Assembly: GCF_045679555.1 (NCBI RefSeq)
Contig: NC_092090.1
Location: forward strand, 32,909,593 to 32,973,592
From: Salvelinus alpinus
Taxonomy: Eukaryota > Chordata > Actinopteri > Salmoniformes > Salmonidae
Length of the DNA stretch: 64,000 nt
Direction of reading: 5' to 3'
Below, piece after piece: positions 22,233-34,400 of the stretch; within the stretch, counting starts at the first letter, position 1, and every line of letters starts with the position of its first letter. A model generated the notes under the pieces. It did no database searches. It saw only the letters and a list, made by a program, of their open reading frames with translations, and was not told the DNA's origin. Both the position numbers and the translations under genes were made by a program.

Positions 22233-22301
22233 TGTCTTTTTTGGGCATCTGTTACAATCACCATGGGAGCATACCAGAGTTGCGGACATTCTTTTTTTCG
22301 T

Positions 22302-23607
22302 CAAATGAAACAGAACATGTTTCTCCTATAGTCTGTGAGTACAGTATAGAACTAGGGAATGACTTTCCCCCTTGAACCAGACAGGTACATTAACTCAGAA
22401 TACCAGTATCTCAGAAATTGCTGCAGGGAGGTGTCCAGACAAAACTCTCGCTTTTAATTTTGTTAGTCGATTTCCGTTTTCAGGCCATCACTGGCGATAA
22501 GGCAGTCGTGAAAAACTAGAAATGCCATTTCCCATTTAATTCCTGTATCGTCTCCTCTCCTCCTGTCATCTCTGCTCTCTGCAGTAACCCTCCATTGTCC
22601 TCCTGCTGGTATTGTTCTGTGGGCCAGATATTACTGGCCCCCTGTTGCATCTGCCAGCCATGAGCCATTGTTCAGCGCCATGCCACACAAACAGAGCTCA
22701 ATTAGGCAGTCCTTTCTGTAGCAACGTGATTGTTTTGGCCAGATCTCCATCGCAGCACCTGTCTCACACATGTTCAACCCATTGATGGACCCGTAACTTC
22801 AACCCTCTCAAATTATTACCATATAAATAGCACACGCCGCACATGCCTAGTTCCTAGAAAAAAATGACTCATCTCATGAATACTTAAAATGAACAGTTAG
22901 ATAGAAAGATGGAAATGACACCCTCTCTTCTGTTGCGTTTGACATTCTATATCCTCAATCAGGATCTTTAATGAGAGAGGGCACGACTGGAGCATCATGC
23001 CTTACACCTCAAGTTTGTATCCCAGAAAAGAGCATTGTTGTTCAGGCTGTGGCCGGTCCATCAGGTGTCCTGTGGCTGGAAGTGGAAGTCCCCAACGGCT
23101 AGTTAGTCAGTCTGTGGGTTGGATGCAGGAAGTACAGAGCGGTGATTGCATAATGAAAGCCAGGCAGTGGGCAGGATCCAATCTTCTTAAAGAGGAACCA
23201 TGTGGTAGTCCCTTCCTCAAACACAAATCCACCAAGGGACAAACACACACATATAGATAACAAATTCACAGAAAGAGTCATGTGCACTCACACACAATAG
23301 TACATAATACATGCTACACTGCTGAATTGCAATGTCATTATGTACCTCTATATGGGAACCTATGAGCCCTCCTCTCCTGTAAGTCTCAGCTTCAACCCTT
23401 TCTCACCAGTAGGACTGCATTTGTGACCCCTGATCCCTCAGTTGCTGCCACATGTCAAGGTGCTGTGACCAGGCCATTACCACGGAACCCTGTTGCCTGT
23501 AGGGTGGTGAGATGAAACAAGTGACCTCATTAACCCAGCCCATCAAAGATCCATTAATGGCCAATTCATTAGGCCCTTTCAAATGCCTCACCACCACAAA
23601 CATCTTA
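22302..23607. other. No gene seen; unique DNA
   Basis: 22440-22900 is balanced in composition and may include conserved non-coding sequence. No exon is recognised. Confidence 0.4.
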
Positions 23608-23900
23608 AAGGGGATATTTCAGGATTCTACTTCCCCAGAGTCAGATGAACTCATGGTCGTGGATACCATTTTTATGTCTCTGCGTGCCTTTTGAAGGAAG
23701 TTGCTAACTAGCATTAGCACAATGACTGGAAGTCTATGGTAACTGTTAGCATGTTACTAGATACTATAGACTTCCAGTCATTGCACTAACGCTCGTTAGC
23801 ATTGGCTCACTAAACTCGCTGACTCTAATCTCAAACTTCCTTCATACTGGATGCATGAGTTCATCTGACTGAGGAGTAGATAAAGGGATACTTCGGAAAG
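23608..23900. repeat. Palindromic MITE-like repeat
   Basis: A long imperfect palindrome. CATTAGCACAATGACTGGAA (23712) pairs with TTCCAGTCATTGCACTAACG (23771), and outer ends AAAGGGGATATTTC and AAGGGATACTTC are inverted in spirit but diverged. No coding capacity. Confidence 0.6.
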
Positions 23901-24227
23901 TTGGCCCTTTAACAATAACAGACAGGCGGCAAATAGAGGGGAAGACATGCCTAAGAATGTCATGTTAATTCAAGGGAGCATATTTCTCTGTGTGTGTGTG
24001 TGTTGTAACAATGTGTGGCTGACACACAAACATGTCACATGAAAAGCGAAGGGTTTCCTTGTTGTTTGCCATCACAGTGCTTTTAGAGACTATAAATAAA
24101 TAACTGAACCAGTGGTAGACAGTATTAAGAGATATCCATATCCATCCAACTGTTGTCACATCATAAGGTTAATTAATATGTAATAAGATCAGCGATCACC
24201 AAAGGATTTATTGTACCTACTCTTAGA
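23901..24227. other. No gene seen
   Basis: Unique DNA with a short TG run near 23992. Confidence 0.4.
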
Positions 24228-24465
24228 CGGCACCTTTTTTTCTAGAACCAAAAAGGGTTCTTCAGCTGTCCCCATAGGAGAACCCTTTGAAGACACCTTT
24301 ATGGCTCCAGGTAGAACTCTTTTTGGTTCCAGCTAGAACCCTTTCTGGTTCCTGTTAGAAACCTTTTTGGTTCTTTCCACAGGAGGGTTCTACCTGGAAC
24401 CCAAAAGGGTTCTCTTATAGGGACAGCTGAAGAACCCCTATGAAACCCTTTTTTTCTAAAAGTGC
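24228..24465. repeat. GGTTC/GAACC palindromic MITE-like repeat
   Basis: Outer segments TCTAGAACCAAAAAGGGTTC and GAACCC...CCCTTTTTTTCTA pair as inverted arms (also AGCTGTCCCCATAGG with CTATAGGGACAGCT). The centre repeats short TTTTGGTTCC units. No coding capacity. Confidence 0.65.
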
Positions 24466-27185
24466 AATGTGGGGAGGATGCAACAACAAAGGATCATAAC
24501 CATCATATGGTAAAAGCATCGTTGTTATTATTTACAGCACAGTTTGGAGCATGCTACATATCAGCATTAAAAGGATCATTCACCTGACAACACAACAGTC
24601 TCCATCTCTTCTGTTTCTGTTAAGTTTACGATGGCATATCCTAGGGACAAATAATAAAGTATGCTTGTCACAGACAGTTACGTCAGCAATGTGTGCTCGG
24701 CTTTCTATTAACACCCAATCTGTGATTACTTCATGCAGTTTTACAGTAAATAAAAATTATACAAAACAGACAAAAACAAACCAGTGCATTAGAAACCGCA
24801 CTAATGTGTCCGTGTACACATAATTCTGTGGAAAACTGTTTGTTTTTAACCTATTATCTGAAGAGACTTCAAAAAAAGCTATAAACTATATAATTCATAC
24901 CATTTATATTATCATCCGTTTTGATCAACACAACTACTGCTATCTAATTCAACAGGGTCGGCTCTGATGGAATACATATTATCTTGTCACTGAAATACAT
25001 ACTCTTAATCTCTTCACAAACTTCATGGCTTAAGAACCACAGCTAATTAACCAGACGTGAAAACAGGAATACATTTTAATATTGATTTTCACCGCCCCCT
25101 TTCTCCCCAGTGCATTGTGTGTGTGTGTGTGTGTGTGTGCATGAGTATGATTATGAATATTTTAAGAGCACATTTAACACGGTGAAGCCAGACTGCCTGA
25201 GAGAGGGATTTGCGCCCACTCTTCAGCTAATGACCCTGGGCGCTTCCAGCAAGCTTCTTCATATTTTAAAGAAAGTCGATAGCGCACTAGCCCAGTCAGC
25301 AGCATTAAGATTCATACAGACGCCACGGGACCTGAAAAAATTAATAACACGCGTGCCTAACAATCCTTCCTGCGATTTAGTGGAGCACTGAACCCCTCTG
25401 CTTGAAATGCAAAGTGGTAATGAATACACAGACAAGATGAATTCTGAACACACATCCCCCTCAACGCACACCCTCACATCCTCTACCTACACACCCTCCT
25501 CCCCCACCACCACCACTCAAAGTACACAGAGGAACAACAAAAAAGTTCAGAGCCTCTTTAAGACTTGAGATACGGCGCCTCTGAACAAAAGCTTTTCACA
25601 TTTCACATCTCTCCCTCTGCTGAATTTTTGAAGACTTCATATTTGCAGCTGTGGGGAGGCATTGGCAGGTCCACTCGCTACAAGGTAGACCATTTTCAAG
25701 AATCAATCCCAACAGCTCTCTGGTTGTTTACGACAGACGTGAAGTGTTCACTAGTATGGAGGGCTTTCTGAGGCTCCCTTGTTGAAAAATGGGACAGGTC
25801 TGTCAGGAGCTGGCAGCTCACAGAATGAAGACAATAACAGCCGAAGGTGCAGTCACAGTGCACAGCTACACAGAGGAGTCTGCCCTCAGCCACAGAGAGA
25901 AGGTGAGGACACAGAACTAGAGGACAATGATGAAGATCCACTGTGGGATTAGAGAGAGGCTCTGTAGATACGATGTGTGAAGTTTCTGGATGGAGGAACA
26001 AGTTAACTATGTCTGACTGATTATGTCAGATTATTACCAAGAAATCCTGGATATTGACTATACTATTCCCTTTACAAAAAGACCATTGAGTTAACATTTT
26101 ACAGTAAAATAGTTATAATGCTTATAATGCATGTATGAGCCTTCAGAGAGCCTATAAGCTCTGTGATGATAGACTCTTCCATGTACAGCCACAGCCCCAG
26201 CCACAGCACTGCAGCAGAGCTGGTACTGTTACGTTCTCCCTGGGAGGCTAGACAGCATATGGCACTGTCTCTCTGTGAACACACCACCCAAGCAGAGTGC
26301 CAGTCTCAGATAGAGGGGGAGAGAGAGGGGAGGAGGTGGGTAATGTAATGAGAGAAGAGTGAAGCGGAAGACAGACGGATGTCAAGCTTTGTGCAAAGAA
26401 ATAGGATAGGGGAAATAAAAACAGTGCTCAGTGTTAAAAGAGGAGGATGTATGTTTCAGGTGATTTATTTCTCTCATGTCCACATTACCCATAAACATCA
26501 TGTATTGCAAACACATGCAATGCCTTAGACATTATAAACACAATCCCTCCATTTGAATTTAGGAAGGAATATGGCAATTTTACTTAAATTGGGAACATAT
26601 TGTGAAAGAGGACGTATATGGATTAGATTAAAGAATCAAAGTTGACATCTGGATGTAATATAACAGCACGTTCAGATGAATGAAATACTTTAACGTTTCC
26701 AAGTGCAAACCCCAAACAGAGCAAGACATTTTGTTTGGTGGCTTGTGGTGAGTCCTCATCTCTAAAAGCGTCTGCTAAATGACAAATATCTCTGAAAGTT
26801 AGAGTTAGTCTGGGAGTACATTTGGGAAAAGTCCTGATTGTCGGTCCTGCTCAATTGTTTCCATTTTCTTGGAAGGATGTTGAAAGGGAAAGAAGGGAAT
26901 CTACAAGTCATTAGTGGGAAACCATCAGCTGGTCCATTGCTCTATGAAGCTTATAATAAAGCCAGTGGAGCAAGCCCCTCAGTGTCTGATTGGTTGAGGA
27001 TACCTGATGGACGCACCTTAACTAGTTATCACATTCCTCCTATTCATCAGATTTCTTACTGTTTCTACCTGGTGCCTAACTGTAGAGTCACCATACTGTC
27101 ACTGTGTGACCTGCAGGAAGCAGCTCCCACAAGGCTATCATTTCAGCCCTGGCCTGGCCTGGGTTGGGTCACTTTGTTAATTTAA
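24466..27185. other. No gene seen; possible conserved non-coding DNA
   Basis: 2.7 kb of mostly unique DNA. 25140-25390 has high complexity (for example GAATATTTTAAGAGCACATT and TTAATAACACGCGTGCC) and looks constrained, but neither frame gives a recognisable exon. A GT run lies at 25117-25138 and a SINE fragment at 26762-26785. Confidence 0.4.
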
Positions 27186-27573
27186 ATTGTATTTTAATTT
27201 CACCTTTATTTAACCAGGTAAGCTAGTTGAGAACTTGTTCTCATTTACAACTGCAACCTGGCCCAGATAAAGCAATACAGTGCGACACATACAACAACAC
27301 GGAGTTACACATGGAATAAACAAGCGTACAGTCAATAACACAATAGAAAAAAAGAAAGTCTATATACAGTGTGTGCAAATGGCGTGAGGAGGAAGGCAAC
27401 AAATAGGCCATAGTAGCGAGGTAATTACAATATAGCAGATTAACACTGGAGTGATACATGAGCAGATTATGATGATGTGCAAGTAGAGATACTGGTGTGC
27501 AAAAGAGCAGAAAAGTAAATAAAAACAATATGGGGATGAGGTAGGTAGATTGGGTGGGCTATTTACAGATGGA

Positions 27574-29046
27574 CTATGTACAGCTGCAGCGATCGGTTAG
27601 CTGCTCAGATAGCTGATGTTTAAAGTTAGTGAGGGAAATATAAGTCTCCAGCTTCAGCGATTTTTGCAATTCGTTCCCGTCACTGGCAGCAGAGAACTGA
27701 AAGGAAAGGCAGCCAAAGGAGGTGTTGGCTTTGGGGATGACCAGTGAGATATACCTGCTGGAGCGCATGCTACAGGTGCGTGTTGTTATCGTGACCAGTG
27801 AGCTGAGATAAGGCGGAGCCTTACCTAGCAAAGACTTATAGATGACCTGGAGCCAGTGGGGCTGGCGACGAATATGTAGCGAGGGCCAGCCGACTAGAGC
27901 ATACAGGTCGCAGTGGTGGGTGGTACAAGGGACTTTGGTTATAAAACGTATGGCACTGTGATAGTGTGCATCCAGTGTGCTGAGTGGAGTATTGGAAGCC
28001 ATTTTGTAGATGACATCGCCAAAGTCTAGGATCGGTAGGATAGTCAGTTTTGCTAGGGTACGTTTGGCGGCGTGAGGAGGCTTTGTTGCGAAATAGAAAG
28101 CCAATTCTAGATTTGATTTTGGATTGGAGATGTTTAATATGAGTCTGGAAGGAGAGTTCACAGTCTAGCCAGACACCTAGGTATTTGTAGTTGTCCACAT
28201 ATTCTAGGTCAGAACCGTCCAGGGTAGTGATGCTAGTCGGCCGGGCGGGTGCGGGCAGCGAACGGTTGAAAAGCATGCATTTGGTTTTACTAGCGTTTAA
28301 GAGCAGTTGGAGGCCACAGAAGGAGTGTTGTATGGCATTGAAGCTCGTTTGGAGGTTAGTTAACACAGTGTCCAAAGAAGGGCCAGATGTATACAGAATG
28401 GTGTCGTCTGCATAGAGGTGGATCAGGGAATCACCCGCAGCAAGAGCGACATCATTGATATACACAGAGAAAAGAGACGCCCCGAGAATTGAACCCTGTG
28501 GTACCCCCATAGAGACTGCCAGAGGTCCGGACAACAGGCCCTCCGATTTGACACACTGAACTCTGTCTGCGAAGTAGTTGGTGAACCAGGCAAGGCAGTC
28601 ATTTGAGAAACCAAGGCTGAGTCTGCCGATTGAGTCTGCCAATTGAGTCTGCCGATAAGAATACGGTGATTGACAGAGTCGAAAGCCTTGGCCAGGTCGA
28701 TGAAGACGGCTGCACAGTACTGTCTTTTATCGATAGCGGTTATGATATCGTTTAGTACCTTGAGCGTGGCTGAGGTGCACCCGTGACCAGCTCAGAAACT
28801 GCATTGCACAGCGGAGAGGGTATGGTGGGATTCGAAATGGTCAGTGATCTGTTTATTAACTTGGGTTTCAAAGACTTTAGAAAGGCAGGGCAGGATGGAT
28901 ATAGGTCTATAACAGTTTGGGTCTAGTTTGTTTGAGTCTAGAGTGTCACCCCCTTTGAAGAGGGATGACCGCGGCAGCTTTCCAATCTTTAGGGATCTCG
29001 GACGATACGAAAGAGAGGTTGAACAGACTGGTAATAGGGGTTGCAA
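27574..29046 (-). pseudogene. LINE reverse transcriptase, frameshifted
   Basis: Reverse transcriptase copies LINE RNA into DNA at the nicked target. Minus-strand pieces: CYRPISILPCLSKVFETQVN near 28910 (early RT motif), then a 268-codon frame 28642-27836 with GVPQGSILG, LYADDTILYTSG (the catalytic YADD) and DNYKYLGVWLD, followed in another frame by the connection and C-terminal part (28161-27574). A near duplication of GATTGAGTCTGCC at 28627-28660 marks one disruption. The catalytic residues remain readable but the protein is not continuous. Confidence 0.85.
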
Positions 29047-29733
29047 CAGCAGCGGTGGATCATTTTAGAAAGAGAGGGTCCAGATTGTCTTGCCCAGCTG
29101 ATTTTTACAGGTCCAGGTTTTGCAGCTCTTTCAGAACATCTGCTATCTGGATTTGGGTGAAGGAGAAGCTGGGGAGGCTCGGGCAAGTAGCTGCGGGGGG
29201 AGCTGTTGGCCAGGTTTGGGGTAGCCAGGAGGAAAGCATGGCCAGCCGTAGAGAAATGTTCGATTATCATGGATTTATTGGTGGTGACCGTGTTACCTAG
29301 CCTCAGTGCAGTGGGCAGTGGGAGGAGGTGCTCTTGTTCTCCATGGACTTTACAATGTCACAGAACTTTTTGGAGTTAGAGCTACAGGATGATGCAAATT
29401 TTTGTTTGAAAAAGCTAGCCTTTGCTTTCCTGACTGACTGTGTGTATTGGTTCCTGACTTCCCTGAACAGTTGCATATTGCGGGGACTATTCGATGCTAT
29501 TGCAGTCCGCCACAGGATGTTTTTGTGCTGGTCGAGGGCAGTCAGGTCTGGAGTGAACCAAGGGCTATATCTGTTCTTAGTTCTACATTTTTTGAAAGGG
29601 GCATGCTTATTTAAGATGGTGAGGAAATTACTTTCAAAGAACGACCAGGCATCCTCGACTGACGGGATGAGGTCAATATCCTTCCAGGATACCCGGGCCA
29701 GGTCGATTAGAAAGGCCTGCTCGCAGAAGTGAT

Positions 29734-30410
29734 TTAGGGAGCGTTTGACAGTGACGGTCGTTTGACCGCGGACCCATAGCGGATGCAGGCAATGAGGCAG
29801 TGATCGCTGAGATCCTGGTTGAAAACAGCAGAGGTGTATTTGGAGGGCAAGTTGGTCAGGATAATATCTATGAGGGTGCCCATGTTTATGGATTTAGGGT
29901 TGTACCTGGTGGGTTCCTTGATGATTTGTGTGAGATTGAGGGCATCTAGCTTAGATTGTAGGACTGCCGGGGTGTTAAGCAATTCCCAGTTTAGGTCACC
30001 TAACAGAACGAACTCTGAAGATAGATGAGGGGCAATCAATTCACATATGGTTTCCAGGGCACAGCTGGGAGCTGATGGGGGTCTATAACAGGCGGCAACA
30101 GTGAGAGACTTATTTCTGGAGAGATACATTTTTTTAATTAGAAGCTCTAACTGTTTGGGCATAGACCTGGAAAGTATGACAGCTTGCAAAGTTCAGTCAA
30201 ACTCCTCCCCATTTGGCAGTTCCATCTTGACGGAAAATGTTGTAGTTGGGTATGGAGATCTCCGAATTTTTGGTGGCCTTCCTAAGTCAGGATTCAGACA
30301 CGGCAAGGACATCAGGGTTGGCGGAGTGTGCTAAAGCAGTGAGTAAAACAAACTTAGGGAGGAGGCTTCTGATGTTAACATGCATGAAACCGATTACAGA
30401 AGTCAACAAA
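29734..30410 (-). pseudogene. LINE apurinic-type endonuclease, interrupted
   Basis: The endonuclease nicks target DNA to prime reverse transcription. Minus-strand translation starts near MHVNIRSLLPKFVLL (about 30380), continues NPDVLAVSES then a stop where a Trp is usual, IPNYNIFRQDGTAKWGG, and after a break a 151-codon frame 30189-29734 with VAACYRPPSAPS, LLGDLNWELL (the DxN catalytic motif) and SDHCLIACI (the SDH motif). At least one stop and one frame break make it non-functional. Confidence 0.82.
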
Positions 30411-31492
30411 TGGGAGTGCCTGGGGACACGCAGGGCCTGGGTTAGTCTCCACATCACCCGAGGAACAGAGGAGGAGTAGGATGAGGGTACGGCTAAAGGC
30501 TATCAAAACTGGTCGTCTAGTGCGTTTGGGGACAGAGAATAAAAGGAGCAGATTTCTGGGCGTGGTAGAATAGAGTCAGGGCATAATGTGCAGACAGGGG
30601 TATGGTGGGGTGTGGGTACAGTGGAGGTAAGCCCAGGCACTGAGTGATGATAAGAGAGGTTGCATCTCTGGACGTGCTGGTTATCCTAGGTGAGGTCACC
30701 GAAAGTGTGGGGGGGTGGGACAAAGGAGGAATCTGAGGCATGTAGAGTGGGTCTAGGGGCTCCACTGGAAACTAAAACAATGATAACTAATCTAAACAAC
30801 AGTACACAAGGCATATTGACATTTGAGAGAGACATAAAGCGAGGCATAAAGCAATCACAGGTGTTGATTGGGAGAGCTAGCTAAGACAACAACGGCCAAG
30901 ACAACAACAGCTAATCAGCTAAGACAACAACAACAGGTAAAATGGCAATGAATGGGCAGAGAGGGTCGGTTAACTACACACAGGGCCTGAGTTCGGGGCT
31001 AGGGCCGACAGATAAACGAAGAAAATAAACAAAATAGAGTACCGTGATAAATGAACAGTCCAGCAGGCATCAGCTATGTAGCCAAGTGATCATAGGGTCC
31101 AGTGAACAGCAATAGATGGGACAGGGAAGCCGTGGGGTATTCGTTTACTACGCTAGCACGGGGGAGACACAGCGTTTAAAGTTAGCAGGCCGGGGTAAGT
31201 AGAAGCGTCTGCTCCGACGTCCGGCGACGGCCGGTTGAGGTCACAGAGGATGGAATTACGTCAGTGGACCAGTCGTGGTGGTACAGCGAGGCGCCTTGTC
31301 GACAAAGGGTCCGGGCAAGATGGCGAAATAGGTATTGTAGTTGTAGTAATTTCGTTTGCTAGCCGGGAGATGTGCCTGGCTCACGGCTAACTGATGCTAG
31401 CGTCGGGGCAGGGGCGTTAGCCACTATAGCCACTCGGTAGCAGCTAGCTAGCAGCGATGATCCACTGCAATGGTCCAGAGCTTACGGCAAGT

Positions 31493-34400
31493 ACTTTGAT
31501 TGAGTCCAAGCTCATATACAGTAAATAGGTAGTAGGCTAGAGAGCCATTAATCCCCCATGCAGACGGAGCAGCACTCAAAGGCCATCAGCAGCTCACATA
31601 AGCAGCTCATCACCAGCCTGGTGCTCCATATGTGCCTCACACACCAAGGTCCCAGTGGGCCTCAGCCCTGTGCAATGATACTGTCTGCATGCCTTTCTGC
31701 CAACAAAGGGCATTTTTTAAAGTCTCTAGTGCCACTGCCCTGGCTAGTGAGCTGCATGGCTAGTCTGCCAACCCCATGGTTGTTTGTTGGCCAGCTCAGT
31801 ACTGGAGGGTGGGGAGACAGGGGGGTGTCAGAGGTCAGGCACTGAGCAGCTGGGCCAATGACAATGCACACATTATAGCCAATACTAGATTGGCAAAACA
31901 CACACACATAAACATACAAACACATACTGTACAAACAAAGACACATATACACCACCACCACACGCACGTCATAACCTAATTTTAGCAGTTGCCACACAAA
32001 GGAGTACCCCTCAGAAGGAGGAGGGTTTTTCCAAATCCACCTCCAGAGTGAGTGTGATTCTTGGGGGCCAGCATTGATGACATATGCTGTGGGAAGATGG
32101 GCAGACAGGAGATGGGTCCAGTGTCATATCTGCAGTGTGTGTTTCAGAGTCCCGAGTGGTGATGATCGCTTATCCCCCTGCCACAGCACATATGTTTGGG
32201 ATGCGGAACAGTTGGACGTGGCCGAGGGCTAAACTGGGTCAGAGCGACACAGATGGAGCCAAACTCCCAGTGGGTCACTATCAGCAGAACACGAAAAATA
32301 ACTGCCTTTGAATCTTGACAGAAATGATCTGTTCGGCTACAAAGTATTATTCACTGTAAAGATTTTAAAAATCCAGAACGAAACAAGCACTTGAAATCCA
32401 AATAAGGTCACCTATCTTGCTAGGGGCGAACCCCAGGCTCCAAAGTCATGTGGATGTCTGGATCTCTTAAAGATAATAGAAGATGTGCTTTTGTCAAAAT
32501 CCTCTACCTGATGTCAGATCTCAAATACGTGGTTAATGCAAAATCCTGAAGGGAAAAAAATAGTTGTTTTGCACTACAGTCGAGACTCGAGAGGTTTCTT
32601 TTCATGTTACTTTGAAAGAACACGACAGAGTTATCCTGAGAAGAGACACTGTATTTCCTTACAACTGGTGTGAGTACTCTGTAATCACTGTAGGAGATGG
32701 AAGTGCTGACGTTTTGGAAAAGGGTACAGTAGTAAAGCTCAGGGAATTGCCCCAGAAAGCTAGCATGTGGGCCTTTCATAGTAGACATTTTAATTAACAG
32801 TTCAGCATAAACCAAACATGTTTTTGCACAGATGGGGAGCATTAGGCATCAGTGAGGTCCCAGTCAAGTTCCAAAGAGTGTATGGAGCACAGCTATCCAG
32901 TCATAGCAAAGAATGTGATACAATTCCTCTCCAGACAGCTCTGCGGGAAGATAAACACTGTGTTAACCAAAGAGAGTGTCTCTTGTTCTGTTATTTATTT
33001 CCTTTCTGAGTTGAAAATATTTCTAAGAGCTTTTCTAACAAATGACCTCGGTGCCTCCGCATCGATCATTTTGAAGACTCAAAAGAGAGTGGAAAGGTCA
33101 TCCATTCATTCGTAATCATTCCTTAGCAAAAGATTGAATGCATTTTGTTCGCTTTGTACAGAAAAATCCTCAGCTGGCTTTTGAAAGCATCAACAACTTC
33201 TCCCAACAAGAAAATAAGCAGTATCTCTGTCTTTCGCCTAGAATAAACCATCGCCCAAGGAAACATATCCCAGTACGCTTGGGTACAGCCCAAACGCAGT
33301 GGTCCCGGCCGTGGTGGTTAGTATGTGGGTGGTGTGAGATAGTCATATGTTTACAGTGCTGCATCTCTTGGATGGAAGTCAAGTTTGCAGCTGCAGCACG
33401 GAATAATTCATCACCCCCTCCACGGCCGGGAGGATCCACAGGTAGTTGATGAAGTGGCAGTGCCAAGCGTCCCAACTGGCGAAGACAAAGCGCAGCTGCT
33501 GAGAGTCAACGCGGCCAGATGCCACTGCCGACGTACCATGTGTTCCAAGTGGGGCAAGAGGGGGAGAGTAGAGGCGCTTGCCAAGATCATTCTCACATGG
33601 TGCCAACCTGACACATGTTCTGGCACTCCCGAAGGTTTCTTCTCCCAGCTCACTCCTCTCCTTCCCTCAGATATGAGGGGGGTCCTCTCTCGCTCTCACG
33701 CGCTCTCTCCTGTCTGAAGTCTTATATGCCTGTCCTGTGCCAACCGAAAGGGGAGTTGTCGCCCGCTGCCGGCCAAGTTGCACGCCCGCTCCGGAGCTCC
33801 GTCAAAACGGCAGGCGCTGGCTGGCATCCTGAGAGGAGAGCGCCAAGAGTGCCAAGAGTCTGTTCGCTAGGTCGCCATGCCCCCCATTGTATCCATCCCA
33901 GTATGTCTCTCCAGAGCAGCTCTATATCTAGTGCTGAGTGGCTGGAATTCCAGATCTGCCTTATGCTATGTGTCAGTAACATGGCTGACCTCGACAGACG
34001 CAAATAAGCCGTTTTAATCCAAAACAAACATGGTCTTTGTGACCAAAGCACAAACGTAGAAAACAAAAATTTGTATCCACATTCGACAGTTTAGGTTGTA
34101 TCAGTATAGCGGTGTCATCTGCATGAATAATTACTGAGCCAATATTCTGATAAAGGGATACTCTATGAAGATGATATAGCTGCTGGTGGCATCTTCTCGA
34201 CTGGCGTTTCCTCTGCGAATGGAATGGCTCTCCCTTTGACGATACTACTTCTGAAACTGGAGGGGAGTTTTTCTGAGACAAAGCCTCCAGTTTCATAGGA
34301 ACATGCCATCCTCGTTTGCAATGTAGGGGTTCAGGGAAGTGAAAACTTTTTGAATGAGTGCCATGTCTGAACAATTCTTATCTGAGGCCCGCGACTGCCA

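Larger units (their letters stand above)
21500..22301. mobile_element. Inverted pair of Penelope-like element ends
   Basis: Arms 21500-21640 and 22162-22301 are inverted copies of each other. Shared landmarks are CCGCAACTCTGG, ATCCGAGTTGGATC, CACTGTGAAACAC and CTACTTAA. Each arm carries a hammerhead-ribozyme-like core, as reported for Penelope-like element terminal repeats. The 500-bp middle has no reverse transcriptase. It includes three copies of a CTCCTAACCTGCT-type unit at 21838-21905. No target duplication was found. Assignment to Penelope-like elements rests on the ribozyme motif alone; a foldback DNA element is the alternative. Confidence 0.5.
27186..31490 (-). mobile_element. L2-like LINE, near full length but decayed
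   Basis: On the minus strand the order is 5' region (about 31490-30420), endonuclease, reverse transcriptase, and a 3' tail ending AAATAAAGGTGAAAT near 27200. Size is about 4.3 kb. Coding parts are in several frames with stops. A possible target duplication (ACTTTG at about 27171 and 31493) is short and uncertain. Clade assignment to L2 rests on protein style and is provisional. Confidence 0.8.

Noticed and set aside
26838-27185. 115-codon open frame before the LINE
   Set aside because: No recognisable domain, no splice context, codon use not biased.
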